Shown here: positions 24,855-34,262 of the stretch, piece by piece | Layout of the letters: every line of letters begins with the position of its first letter | Position numbering within the stretch: position 1 is the first letter of the stretch | Assembly (NCBI GenBank): GCA_964567745.1 | Contig: CAZMNY010000043.1 | Coordinates: 11,051-75,050, forward strand | Direction of reading: 5' to 3' | Source: CAZMNY01 sp964567745 | GTDB taxonomy: Bacteria > Planctomycetota > Planctomycetia > Pirellulales > Pirellulaceae | Length of the DNA stretch: 64,000 nt | Position numbers and translations under genes: made by a program | Notes under the pieces: generated by a model | Database searches by the model: none | The model's input: only the letters and a program-made list of their open reading frames with translations | Told to the model about the DNA's origin: nothing

Positions 24855-25009
24855 GCTCTGTCCCTTAATTGGGATTGCATAGAAATTGACATCAAGGAAG
24901 CTCGACGAATCGCGACCCGCTACGAGAAAAAACTCGAGCACTACCTCGCCATGATCTACATCGCGATCGCAAGAATGCTCATCAACTGGTATTAAGGGAC
25001 AGAGCCTAG
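24851..25009. mobile_element. Deleted insertion sequence, 159 bp, IS5-type transposase tail
   Basis: Perfect 18-bp terminal inverted repeats CTAGGCTCTGTCCCTTAA (24851-24868, and complement at 24992-25009). Between them, on the plus strand, is the C-terminal end of a DDE transposase (RIATRYEKKLEHYLAMIYIA...INWY, then stop), which is characteristic of IS5-type enzymes. The rest of the transposase is gone, so it could move only with help in trans. Confidence 0.75.
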
Positions 25010-25155
25010 GGTGTTACCGGTGTTACCCCAGGCTACGATGAGGTTGTCCGTTGGCCAAGCAGGCGCGCGGCATGGGCGTGTTGATTCGTCTGGTCGTGGT
25101 TGCGGCGGACCGGGGGTTGGGGCCGAGTGTCTAGAGGACTGCTCGAGCGGCGCCG

Positions 25156-27225
25156 CTAGTCGTTGTCGAAGCCTCGAAATGCGTCGTCGACATCGTCGGC
25201 GAATTCATCGAGGATTTCCGTGAGCGGATTCGAGTCGTCCGACTCGGACGAACCGAGTTCGGCATAGGCGTCGCTCGACGGCGTGCTCAGCGGATCATCG
25301 TCCAGGTCGAGCAGCACGCTTGGCGACTCGTCGACATCGAGTCGGTTTTGGATCTCGATCGTCTGAGAATCGAGTTGTCGGTCTGACGCTTGGTCATCTG
25401 CAACCGTTTGAATCGGCACCGGAGCAATTACACTCTGCGTGAGGTTGCTTTGGCTTGCCACGCCGGTGGATGCGGTCGAGCCGAATTGGCCAACCTGTTG
25501 CAGGCTCGCGCCGCTCACGCCAGTCGGGCTCGTTTGCATCCCAACTCCGCCGCTCTCACCTTCGCCTCCCGCATTACCGCCTCCCGCATTACCGCCGCCA
25601 TCGTCTTCGCCTTCGGCGTCCGGTGCGTTGGCTGTCGGCATGGAGCCATATTCGTTGAGGAAGTTGATTACAAAGAAGGGGTCGCGGAAATTGAAATTGC
25701 CGTCGCGGTTGGGGTCGAGCCAGGGCGGAGGTGAATCACCAGGGGACGGAGGAGGCAATACTCGGGGGCCTCCCGTTCGCAAATTGAGCACCAGCACCAT
25801 CGCGTCGGCGACATTGATAAACCCATTGGCGTCAATGTCGAACGCATGAATCGGATTCGTCCAAGTGCCGGGTCCGGAATCGATTACTCCGAGTAAATCT
25901 TGTCCATCCACATACCCGGTGGCCATCACGGTCAGAGCGACTTGCTGAAGGCCGTCGACGATCAGATCATTGACCGCGTCAATAACGAACGTCACCGATT
26001 GGGCGCCGGCCGGAATTTCAACAATTGGGGGAGCGACCACTTCTGACGCGTCCGAGTTCAAAATCGACACTCGCAGAAGTTCGGTCGTATCGCTGTTGCT
26101 GCGAGTCACCACGGCCGTCGTGGCTCCTTCGCCGTCCGATTCCTTCACCGTTTCCGCGGCGATCTCAATGGAGAGCGACTCGTGGTCCAGCACTTCGATC
26201 GTAACTTGCGAGTCTTCGTATCCGGTTGCCGAGACGGTGATCTCCGCCGATTGCGTTCCGTCCAGCAAGGCGTCGTCTTTGACGTCGAGCATCGCGACCA
26301 CGTCTCGCTCGCCTGCCGGAATTGTCACCGTTTGAGGCGTCTCGATCGCGCCTTCATCGGACGACGCCAAGCTGACGACCAACTCGCCGCTAATGTCTTC
26401 GCCAAACCGTTCGATGGTCAGCTGGATTGCATCGTCGCCGGCGTTCTCGGTCGTCGAAGTTGTCGACGCGGTCACTCGCAATCGCGTCGCGTCGATGACG
26501 TCAACCGTATCCGATGTCGAATCGTATCCCTCGGCCTCGCCGGTCACCGTCACGGTCGCCGGGTCATCCGATACCGCATCGTCAACACCAGAGAGTTGGA
26601 ACGTCGCGGAACTTGCGCCGGCTGGAATCGTCACTTGAACGGGCGCTTGAGCTTGATCGCTCGGGCTGATCGTCAGGTCGACGACAAGATTATTTTCGAT
26701 ATTGGTATTGCCGCGTATGACTGTCACGAAGGCGTCGGACGAGAGTCCTGTTTCAAGAATGAAACTGCGATCGATGGCAAGAAGAAGCGACTCCCTGTCT
26801 TCGATGACAAGGTCCTTGGTGTCATGTTGGAAGCCGGACGCGAATGCCGAGATCGTGACCGTTCGGTCCCCGGTAAGAAGTTCGTCGTCGACGGCTTCCA
26901 GGAATACGCTGACCGAGTCCTGGCCAGCGGGAATGCTCACGCTGCCGGGCGTTTTCACTACGCTGGAATCTGAACTGAGCAGCGAAATAACCAACGCGTT
27001 GTCGGATTGATCGGACGGCCGAGAGACTGTGGCCAACACACCCGTCGCGCCTGCATCTTCGGGCACGGAGTTTGTGTCCAACGCTAATTCGAGCGGGACC
27101 AATGTCGCCAAGACTCGGCGGTCTTCAAGCGACTCGAAGGTCAACCGACGAGACGTATCTCGTAGCATTCGTTGGCGACGACGGTCGCACCGAACACGCT
27201 TGCGGCTTAGCTGTGGTCGCTTCAT
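25156..27225 (-). CDS. Exported dockerin protein with Calx-beta-like repeats
   Basis: 689 aa from ATG 27225, with AGGA 8 nt upstream; a further ATG at 27267 adds an unlikely extension. The N-terminal RRLTFESLEDRRVLATL is the planctomycete LExRxxLA-type export/attachment leader. About five ~85-residue repeats follow, each with SVPEDAG or TENAGDD, TVSRPS and SIPAGQDSVSV. They resemble Calx-beta modules and probably bind calcium. A dockerin type I pair then appears (FDIDANGFINVADAMVLVLN and LDPNRDGNFNFRDPFFVINF), followed by an acidic, low-complexity tail. It is probably a surface or secreted scaffold protein; no enzyme domain is seen. Confidence 0.8.
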   Translation of the reverse strand: MKRPQLSRKRVRCDRRRQRMLRDTSRRLTFESLEDRRVLATLVPLELALDTNSVPEDAGATGVLATVSRPSDQSDNALVISLLSSDSSVVKTPGSVSIPAGQDSVSVFLEAVDDELLTGDRTVTISAFASGFQHDTKDLVIEDRESLLLAIDRSFILETGLSSDAFVTVIRGNTNIENNLVVDLTISPSDQAQAPVQVTIPAGASSATFQLSGVDDAVSDDPATVTVTGEAEGYDSTSDTVDVIDATRLRVTASTTSTTENAGDDAIQLTIERFGEDISGELVVSLASSDEGAIETPQTVTIPAGERDVVAMLDVKDDALLDGTQSAEITVSATGYEDSQVTIEVLDHESLSIEIAAETVKESDGEGATTAVVTRSNSDTTELLRVSILNSDASEVVAPPIVEIPAGAQSVTFVIDAVNDLIVDGLQQVALTVMATGYVDGQDLLGVIDSGPGTWTNPIHAFDIDANGFINVADAMVLVLNLRTGGPRVLPPPSPGDSPPPWLDPNRDGNFNFRDPFFVINFLNEYGSMPTANAPDAEGEDDGGGNAGGGNAGGEGESGGVGMQTSPTGVSGASLQQVGQFGSTASTGVASQSNLTQSVIAPVPIQTVADDQASDRQLDSQTIEIQNRLDVDESPSVLLDLDDDPLSTPSSDAYAELGSSESDDSNPLTEILDEFADDVDDAFRGFDND

Positions 27226-27512
27226 TCGTTCGTCCTGACGCGGCGGCTTCCAAGCTTGCGCCCACATGGCGCAGCAACGGATCGTTCAAATTACCTGAAT
27301 CTGAGCAGACAGCAATGTTTCGGGCCGCTAATTCGCAATCTTCCCCTGGTCGCCCACTACACGCAAGCTGCTGGTCATTGTTACAACAATTGGCGTTGGG
27401 AAAAGGCCAGCTCGGCCACGTCCGAACGCCCAAGCGTTGAAGCGAGACTCCTGTTCTTGTTTGTAAAACGTTGTCTCGCAAGGATTTCCGGTCAATCGAG
27501 GGACGCACCGCC

Positions 27513-28637
27513 GTGTACGCCATTACCGCCCGCACTAGTTCAGACGTCGCTCACTGGTCAGAAGTTCCCGATCCACTCATAGAGAATGAAAATGATGTCA
27601 TTTGCCGGACGATTCAATTGGGAATCTGCGGCACCGATCGCGAGGTAGTCGCCGGCGGAGAGCCTTTCGTTCCTCCCGGCGAAACGGAGCTGGTGCTGGG
27701 GCATGAATGTCTGGCGAGAGTGGAAGCGAATGGGGGGGAACAAAACGACCTTCAGGTTGGCGATCTGGTAACCCCGCTGGTTCGCCGACTCTGCTCCGCC
27801 GCTCCGCCAGTCGAGACCTCCAACTCACCCCGCGGCGTCGAGCCAGCTGGCCGCCCTGACTTGGCCGGGTGGGGGCGGTACGTCGAACGAGGCATCGTCC
27901 ACTCGCACGGATTTTCTTCACCTTTCTGGACGGACCAGTCCAGACACTTGGTTCGCGTGCCGGAATCGTTGGTCGACGTCGCCGTGCTCACCGAACCTCA
28001 ATCGGTCGCTGAGAAGGCGGCCAACGAAGCTGATCTGCTTCAGTCTGCTCGGCTGGGCTCGAATTGGGGATCGGAATCGCCTCGTGTCCTCGTGCTCGGC
28101 ATGGGCCCTATTGGTTTCGCTTGCCTCTTGGCGAGCGTCGGTCGGGGCTGGCCTGTCACTCTGATGGGACGCGATTCTCCCGACTCATTTCGAGCTCAAC
28201 TGGCGCAGCAATTTGGTGCCGAGTACCAGAGAATCGACCCGACCACGTTCCAGTTGCCGCTCGACGCAACCGACGTCCCGTTCGATCTGATTCTCGAGTC
28301 GACCGGCAGCGAGACCTTGATGGCGATCGCTGCAAGCTTGCTCGCGCCTCGCGGTGCCGCAGTTTGGCTGGCGGCGAATCGACAGCCCCACCCGTCCGAA
28401 ACCGCGATGGCTCAGATGATGCGGTTGGGAGTCATTCGCAACCATCTTCATCTGGGCAGCGTCAACGCGGCGCGTCGCGACATCGACGACGCCCTACAAA
28501 GACTCGAGCAGTTTCAAGGCTCTCATCCATCGCCGCTCAAGTCACTCATCACAAAACGCGTCGCCCCCAACGACTCGCTCGGCGACTTCGTCAAGCGAGA
28601 ACCGCAAGGCATCAAAGTCGTGCTGGACTATCGGTAG
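27513..28637 (+). CDS. Glucose/sugar dehydrogenase, zinc-type MDR family
   Basis: 374 aa from GTG 27513, with GAGGGA 9 nt upstream; a TTG at 27471 in the same frame is the alternative. The zinc-dependent medium-chain dehydrogenase pattern is visible: LGICGTDREVV (catalytic zinc Cys), LVLGHECLARV, and the NAD(P)-binding VLVLGMGPIGFACLLA. The C-terminus resembles glucose dehydrogenase (QGIKVVLDYR). It probably oxidises an aldose to its lactone in the cytoplasm. The usual structural-zinc Cys cluster is not seen. It is monocistronic. Confidence 0.78.
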   Translation: MYAITARTSSDVAHWSEVPDPLIENENDVICRTIQLGICGTDREVVAGGEPFVPPGETELVLGHECLARVEANGGEQNDLQVGDLVTPLVRRLCSAAPPVETSNSPRGVEPAGRPDLAGWGRYVERGIVHSHGFSSPFWTDQSRHLVRVPESLVDVAVLTEPQSVAEKAANEADLLQSARLGSNWGSESPRVLVLGMGPIGFACLLASVGRGWPVTLMGRDSPDSFRAQLAQQFGAEYQRIDPTTFQLPLDATDVPFDLILESTGSETLMAIAASLLAPRGAAVWLAANRQPHPSETAMAQMMRLGVIRNHLHLGSVNAARRDIDDALQRLEQFQGSHPSPLKSLITKRVAPNDSLGDFVKREPQGIKVVLDYR

Positions 28638-28966
28638 GAATGACTCGCCGTTGTCGCCTCGCTCAAAACTTCGACTCGTTCGGTGAATCAGATTAGCTGC
28701 TAACCGCGGCCCGCGCCACACCGCTGCTCTGCAACAGACTGTTCTTCCGCGTTACCAAGTGCAAAGTGTAAAAGGAAAGACCCCAACGAGCTTGCTCGCG
28801 GCGCGTTAGTTTTCAACCGCCTCTTCAATTTGCTAGAGTGCAGTAGCGACGAGCGGTCACCGTCGTTTCACTTCGAACGCGTTTTTTCGACGTACTCAAC
28901 AATGCGTCCGCCCCGGATGTCGATGCGCAGTTGCAAGCGTGCCAATTCACGTATGAGGAGGTCTTC
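28638..28966. other. Intergenic with palindromic repeat copy
   Basis: Holds one copy of a dispersed repeat (28747-28800). The last 40 bp carry the strong ribosome site of the next gene. No gene. Confidence 0.45.
28747..28800. repeat. Dispersed intergenic palindromic repeat, copy 1
   Basis: AAGTGCAAAGTGTAAAAGG then ACCCCAACGAGCTTGCTCG, containing the palindrome CGAGCTTGCTCG. Related copies at 30363-30403 (inverted) and 37848-37900. Confidence 0.55.
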
Positions 28967-30363
28967 ATGGCTGGCTCTGAACCGACATTGTCTTCTGGCG
29001 TGAGTCGAATTTTCCGCATTCGCCTTGGCGTCTTCTGTACACCAACAATCCCTTCTACTTAATAAGCGCCTGGCTTGTCTTTTACGGATTGCGAGTCTCG
29101 TTTGCCAACGGCAGCGCCTATCAGGCCGGAGCGTTGATGATCGGACTGGCCATATATACGCTTCTCTTGACCGTCTCGGCCGTGGCGTTGATTCGCTGGT
29201 GCCGAGTTTGGGATGACGCTCGAGGGCTGCTGCTGTTGGTCGTCCTGATGTTGATCTCCATCTCGATCTGTTTCGACGACGCGCTGGCTAGAAAACTCTT
29301 GGGCGCCTGGCCGCTGGTGGGCGGACTAGCTTTCGCTGTTTTGATGAGCGAGACGCTATTGCTGGGCGCGGGAATTCGACTTCGGTTCTGGTTTCGCTTT
29401 CCGTACTACCTACTGCTCAGCCTGTTCTTCCTCTATCCACTTTGCCTGACGCCATTGATTGGCGCGACAAACGACCGCGCCTTGCATTACGCGTTGCTCG
29501 GTTTCCCGCTCGCGATGAGCGCCGCGTTGTTGACTCTGTTGCCGGCGGTGCGGCGAGGCGCCGGCTACGTGAGGGAGAGTGGTACGCCATGGCAATGGCC
29601 GCTTTTTCCTTGGACTCTGTTTGGCTTGCTGGCCGTTTGCGCCGGTTTCCGCGCGTATTACCTTTGCGCGTCATTCAGCATGTTCGACATCTTCGGCCTT
29701 TACTTCCTCGCGCCGATCCTGTTCGCGGTTGCTGTCCTGGTTCACGAAGCGGGCGTTGTCAGCAACAACCGAACGGTTCAGCGATGCGGGCTGGCGGTTC
29801 CCATGATTCTCGTTGTTTTGAGCCTGACCCAAACCGGACTCGACGGGTCAACCTCCAGCTATTTCCTGAGAGCCGTCGCGGGGCGGATCGGAGCGATGCC
29901 GCCGTTTGCGATTCTGGTCGCCGCCATGGCGTTCTATGGAGTCGCCGCGTTGCGCCGACTTCCTTTCTCGCTGTCCGCATTCGGCGTTTCCGTGGCAACG
30001 CTCACGGTGGTCGGGCCGCTCACGGCGCACCTGACATCGCTTCAGCCACCGTGGGGACTACCGCTCATACTGGTCTCGTTGCTGGCGGCTGCGGTCAGCG
30101 CCAAGCGGCGAGACTTGCGATTGGCCACGCTCGCCGCGGCGTGCGGCGTCGTCGGTTTGACGATCGAACTGCGCTCGGTCGGTATGAGCGCCTATTTGCA
30201 GCTTCGATCATTGGTGGTCGGCCTGGAATACCTTGTCGTTGGCGGCGGCGCATTTCTCGTCGCCGTCCTGATCAGCCTCAGCAAAGCCGGCGTCTTCAGG
30301 CGACTCGCTTCGGCTTGGCGGAAACGGCGGAGTAACGTTAGCGGCGGAGCGCGACCTGGTTAG
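28967..30363 (+). pseudogene. Polytopic membrane protein, interrupted by a -1 frameshift
   Basis: A good start exists at ATG 28967, with GAGGAGG 5 nt upstream (MAGSEPTLSSGVSRIFRIRLGVF), but that frame stops at 29060. From about 29030 the next frame reads on as LYTNNPFYLISAWLVFYGLRVSF and continues without a stop to 30363, with no good start of its own. A single missing base near 29035 would join them into a protein of about 465 aa with at least 12 hydrophobic segments. No transporter family recognised. It may be a real pseudogene, a sequencing or assembly error, or an unrecognised slippage site; the sequence around the junction is not a classical slippery heptamer. Confidence 0.6.
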
Positions 30364-30403
30364 CGATGAATCAGATTCACCGAACAAGCAAGCTCGTTGG
30401 CCT
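30363..30403. repeat. Dispersed intergenic palindromic repeat, copy 2 (inverted)
   Basis: Complement of the family: CCAACGAGCTTGCTTGTTCGGTGAATC on the minus strand, right after the membrane-protein stop. Confidence 0.5.
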
Positions 30404-30435
30404 TGTGACTTTTCACTCTTCGCTCAGCTTGGCCC

Positions 30436-31479
30436 CTAACGGACTTGGAAGACATCGATCTCGCCGAACTTGCCGGTTTGCATGTTGGAGCCGCCGACGG
30501 AGAGTAGCCGATTTTTGCCGATTGCGAGCATGCGGTGAAAGAATCGCGCTCGTTCCAATTCCTTGGCCATCTTCCAACTCTTTCCATCCTTGGAGAATTG
30601 CTGCAAGTTGCCATTGGCGGTGCTGACGTAAAGTCGACCTCCAACGGCGAAGGCGGACGTCCCGAATCCCTCCATGCCTTCGCCTTGAATCTTTGGGCCT
30701 TGCGACCATTTTTGCGTTGCCGGGTCGAACACGTCGACAGCCGTTGTGACTTTACCCTTTTTCTGCATTCCACCAATCGCGTAAAGCTTGCCTTGGTGAG
30801 CAGCAACCGATAACGCTCGGCGCTGGAACGGCGGAGCGGGCAGGGCGGTCCACTTGGGAGTCTTCGATGAGAGGTCTAACGCAAGGGCTGTCTTGCTCCA
30901 TGTTGTCTTGCCGTCGCCCTGCATGTTCCAGCCGCCAACGACATAGATTTTGTCGCCCAGGAGCGCCGCGTCGAATGACGATCGCGGTTCGGGCATCGGC
31001 GAAATGTCCTCAAACCGATTCGTTGTCGCATCGTAGCGCGCGACGTTGGCTTGCGACCAAAGGTCGTGGTCGTCGCCCTCTTTGTTCTTCGCTGTGAACC
31101 CACCAATTCGATAGAGTCTACCACGGTGGGCGATGAGCGCGAGTCCTTGCAGGCCGGGCCCTTCGGCGAGCGCCTCCCAGGCTTTCGGGTTCTTCAAATC
31201 AAGGCGTCGAAGCTGCTTGGCTTGAGCGTCCTTGCTGTAGGAATGGGCACCGCCCGTGTGGCCTCCATAGACGTATAGTTTCCCGTCCGCGATGGCGGCG
31301 CCAAAACTAGTTACGTTCTCCGGCAACTCCGGCAGCGTCTCGTTACCTTTCGGCTTCTCCTTGACTGGCTGCTCGTTCGCCTTGGACTTCTTTTCGCCAG
31401 CCATGGCTGTTTCGCTCGCAGTCGTTGAGAAAAGGATCAATAGAGTCAGCAAGGCGCCGGAGGCAATCCGAAAGATCAT
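30436..31479 (-). CDS. Exported Kelch-repeat protein
   Basis: 347 aa from ATG 31479 (MIFRIASGALLTLLILFSTTA), with AGGGAT about 9 nt upstream; the frame is open to 31548. The signal peptide is followed by six Kelch-type blades, each with a GG pair near a conserved aromatic (KLYVYGGHTGG, RLYRIGGFTA, KIYVVGGWNMQ, KLYAIGGMQK, RLYVSTANG, RLLSVGGSN). Blades form a beta-propeller that binds protein or glycan. A Lys/Glu-rich linker follows the signal peptide. It is alone on its strand and ends near a dispersed repeat. Confidence 0.8.
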   Translation of the reverse strand: MIFRIASGALLTLLILFSTTASETAMAGEKKSKANEQPVKEKPKGNETLPELPENVTSFGAAIADGKLYVYGGHTGGAHSYSKDAQAKQLRRLDLKNPKAWEALAEGPGLQGLALIAHRGRLYRIGGFTAKNKEGDDHDLWSQANVARYDATTNRFEDISPMPEPRSSFDAALLGDKIYVVGGWNMQGDGKTTWSKTALALDLSSKTPKWTALPAPPFQRRALSVAAHQGKLYAIGGMQKKGKVTTAVDVFDPATQKWSQGPKIQGEGMEGFGTSAFAVGGRLYVSTANGNLQQFSKDGKSWKMAKELERARFFHRMLAIGKNRLLSVGGSNMQTGKFGEIDVFQVR

Positions 31480-31575
31480 TGCATCAATCCCTGGCAAAAA
31501 TAGTTGAAGCGAGTTGTGTTGTTGAGAACAGAAAGTGAAGAACGGCAATCGAGCTTCGCCGTGGTCGCTGGAGAG

Positions 31576-31989
31576 TTATGCATCTCCGTTTTCATTGCTC
31601 GAATTATTCTGAGGCCAAACGGTAACCACCAGGGGCGCTGCCAACAAGATCGCGCCCAACAAACGGGGCGGCACGCGCGACGGGTCGCCGCCTGAAAACC
31701 AAACGAGCAAAATCAGGCACCAGAGGGCGAGCAGTGCAAGCAACGCGACAGCGCGACTGGGAAGCGTTGGCCGCGTTGTATTGGCGCGAGTCGAACTCGA
31801 CTCGCCCAGTGGACTCGGCGCGGAGTCGTTTGACCCGCTCGACTCGCTTCGACTCGTTTGCTGAGCCGGCGAGTTTGATGGTTCCGAGGCGTTGCTTGAG
31901 CTGGCGAGCGAACCCTTGCATATCGTGCATTTAGCCGCCTTGGACTCGGAATCCGACAAGACCATGTTGCAGTGTGGGCATCTCGCCAT
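31576..31989 (-). CDS. Zinc-ribbon membrane protein
   Basis: 137 aa. The N-terminal ARCPHCNMVL...AKCTICKGSL is a two-CxxC zinc ribbon. A Ser/Thr/Asn-rich linker of about 45 residues follows, then two adjacent membrane segments (AVALLALLALWCLILLVWF and PRLLGAILLAAPLVVTVWP). This zinc-ribbon plus membrane-anchor layout is common in planctomycete hypothetical proteins. No function is assigned. Confidence 0.62.
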   Translation of the reverse strand: MARCPHCNMVLSDSESKAAKCTICKGSLASSSNASEPSNSPAQQTSRSESSGSNDSAPSPLGESSSTRANTTRPTLPSRAVALLALLALWCLILLVWFSGGDPSRVPPRLLGAILLAAPLVVTVWPQNNSSNENGDA

Positions 31990-32115
31990 CGCCGCGTCTC
32001 CGCTTCAAGCAGCCATCGTGGTGTCCATCCATTGTACGGCTCCGAGCTGAGCTTGGCGCCGAGGCCTCACATCATACCATGTTACGCGTGAAGTTCCCCA
32101 CTAACCGGGATGCTT

Positions 32116-32691
32116 CTACGAGTGCATACGCGGTGCCGCTTCGCCCTCGCCGATGATTTCAGCTTCGGCATCGGCCAACTCATCGAGGCGCTGCTCGACG
32201 ACCGATTTGTCGGCGAATGTCGTCGCCAATCGAGCGTAAGTGGAATGGTGACGGGCTTCAGAAGCAAAGAGCGAGCCGTAGAAATTCCGCAATTCGGCAT
32301 CCGGAGCGTGCTGCCTTAATAAATCGAATCGCTCGCACGATCGAGCTTCGATCAAGCAGGCGACAAGCAGTCGATCGACCGCCCGTTCGGGTTCGCCTTT
32401 TCTCACGAGCTCGTTGAGCCGCTTGCCGTAGCCGCCCGGCTTGAGACGGCGGAAACGTACGTCTCGCCCTTTGAGTAGCTCGATCACCATGTGAAAGTGC
32501 TCGAGTTCTTCATTTACGATTTCCGTCATCTCGCGGCAAAGTTCTTCGTGAACGATGTAGGCGAACATCAAGTTCATCGCGTACCCGGCCGCCTTTTTTT
32601 CACAATGGGCGTGGTCGATGAGGATTTCATTGAGATTGTCGAGCGTCTGTTTGAGCCAACGTTCGGACGAATCGGATTTGAGGCACAGCAT
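32116..32691 (-). CDS. miaE: tRNA hydroxylase MiaE-type (ms2io6A)
   Basis: 191 aa. Ferritin-like diiron fold: EILIDHAHCEKKAAGYAMN gives the first ExxH pair, EELCREMTEIVNEELEHFHMV the second helix ligands, and EARSCERFDLL plus ASEARHHSTYARLA the last. The enzyme hydroxylates the isopentenyl side chain of 2-methylthio-i6A at position 37 of tRNAs reading U-codons. Length matches MiaE. The ribosome site is weak (AAGAG). Not obviously co-operonic with the mtn genes, although on the same strand and 72 bp downstream. Confidence 0.87.
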   Translation of the reverse strand: MLCLKSDSSERWLKQTLDNLNEILIDHAHCEKKAAGYAMNLMFAYIVHEELCREMTEIVNEELEHFHMVIELLKGRDVRFRRLKPGGYGKRLNELVRKGEPERAVDRLLVACLIEARSCERFDLLRQHAPDAELRNFYGSLFASEARHHSTYARLATTFADKSVVEQRLDELADAEAEIIGEGEAAPRMHS

Positions 32692-32763
32692 GTGTCGTGT
32701 TCTCTTGCAGCCGAGAGTCCGGCAATGTAACGCGGATCGTAGAATCTAGAATGTCGCGGCACG

Positions 32764-33495
32764 TCAATCGCTTCGTTCGAGAGCGAGCGAGCCAAAATCG
32801 TCGAGGGTTGGGTAGTCGTGCGGCGGGGGTTTTGGGTTTCCGGGACGGATGCAGAGTGCGACGGGCATACCGGCCTGGTGCGCAGCATCGAGTTCTTCGG
32901 TGTTGTCGCTGAGAAAGAGAATCTCGTCCGTTGCCAGCCCGTATTCAGAGGCGATCGTCTGATAGCTTGACGCCTCTTTCTTGGGCCCCGTTTTCGTATC
33001 GTAATGACCTGAAAACTGAGCGAGCATATCGCCTTGTTCGGTATGACCGAAAAATAACTTTTGAGCTTGAACGCTTCCCGACGAATAGATTCGAACATCG
33101 AGACCCGCGCGGCGCCACGAGTCGATCGCGTCTGGAACATCAGGAAACACATGAGCTCTCAGTTCGCCGCTGTCAAAACCCGACTCCCAAATTAGGCCTT
33201 GCAGTTGCTTGAGTCCCGTTGCCTTCTCATCGGCCGACATCAATCGCCGGACTTCAATGGCGACTTGCTCAACGCGGCTCGTCCCAGCTTCTTCGCACCA
33301 TCGGTCGAGCGATTCATGACCGGCGTCGCTGGCGATTTGCTCGCAGGCTTTCACGACCTCTTCGTCGTCGCCGTGCGCAGTGAGAAAGGCATCCAATTCG
33401 CGAAGCACGAATGGAAACATTTGGTCGTAAACAAAGCTGATCGAGGATGTCGTACCCTCGATATCGAGCAGCACGCCGCGCACGTTGAATTGCAT
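32764..33495 (-). CDS. mtnC: Acireductone synthase (enolase-phosphatase E1)
   Basis: 243 aa, HAD superfamily. The nucleophile motif is GVLLDIEGTTSSISFVYDQM, the second motif SSGSVQAQKLFFGHTEQGD, and the C-terminal ILFLSDNTEELDAAHQAGM carries the metal Asp. It converts the diketo sugar phosphate of methionine salvage into acireductone, via enolisation and dephosphorylation. Its start shares one base with the stop of the dioxygenase (TGATG), so translation is coupled. Length is standard. Confidence 0.93.
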   Translation of the reverse strand: MQFNVRGVLLDIEGTTSSISFVYDQMFPFVLRELDAFLTAHGDDEEVVKACEQIASDAGHESLDRWCEEAGTSRVEQVAIEVRRLMSADEKATGLKQLQGLIWESGFDSGELRAHVFPDVPDAIDSWRRAGLDVRIYSSGSVQAQKLFFGHTEQGDMLAQFSGHYDTKTGPKKEASSYQTIASEYGLATDEILFLSDNTEELDAAHQAGMPVALCIRPGNPKPPPHDYPTLDDFGSLALERSD

Positions 33496-34082
33496 CAGAC
33501 TCTCACGACCGGATCGCTGTTGTCATCTTCCTTCGGCGGGATGAAATTCGGGCCGAGGCAGACCGGGATGTAGTTCTCGTTGATTGGGTTGTGAACGTAG
33601 TGCGGCGTCCAACCCGCCGGATCCTGGAATAGTCGAATGCAGCGAATCGTCTTGTCGTCGCAGAGGTCGAACCAGTGTTTTGTATCCTTGGGGACGTTGA
33701 CCATGTCGCCCTGTTCAACCAAGATCCCAAACACCGGGCCTTCGTCCGGGTGGATATGAAACACGCCGCTGCCTTTGACCGTAAAACGAACTTCATCTTC
33801 GCTATGCGTGTGCTCTTTGGAAAACTTGGCCAGCATCGCGTCGATGTTAGGAGTTTCGGGAGTGACCGCGATGACGTCGGCCGTCACGAACCCGCCACGA
33901 TCTTTGAGGTTGTCGATTTCGTCCTTATAGGCACCCAGAATCTCGTCGCTCGATGCGTCAGGACTAACTCGGTCTTCCACGGCCCATTTTTCGTACCAGA
34001 TTCCCTTTTCGGAAAGGAAGGCCTCGACCTCGTTGATATCTGTGATCTGTCGTTTTTCGTCCTGGATCGTGATCATCACCAT
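33495..34082 (-). CDS. mtnD: Acireductone dioxygenase
   Basis: 195 aa, cupin fold. Metal ligands are visible in KEHTHSEDEVRFTVKGSG (two His and Glu) and a later His (DTKHWFDL). It oxidises acireductone to the keto acid precursor of methionine plus formate; the product depends on the bound metal (Fe or Ni). It follows mtnB after a 180-bp gap and is coupled to mtnC. Start ATG 34082 has AGGA about 6 nt upstream. Confidence 0.93.
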   Translation of the reverse strand: MVMITIQDEKRQITDINEVEAFLSEKGIWYEKWAVEDRVSPDASSDEILGAYKDEIDNLKDRGGFVTADVIAVTPETPNIDAMLAKFSKEHTHSEDEVRFTVKGSGVFHIHPDEGPVFGILVEQGDMVNVPKDTKHWFDLCDDKTIRCIRLFQDPAGWTPHYVHNPINENYIPVCLGPNFIPPKEDDNSDPVVRV

Positions 34083-34262
34083 GGGATTGTCCTAACTTGA
34101 TTGAGGAGAATGCTTGCCTGCAACGTGACGGCGAATCGCCCATGGATCGAATCGGGCGTGGGCCGTCGTGCGGGATCCGCGTGTTTTTGTCCGGTGTGTC
34201 GAGGGAAGTTGATTGACGAGCGGGTCCGCAAAGCGTCGAGTTGACCGCGCGCCAAGGAACCG

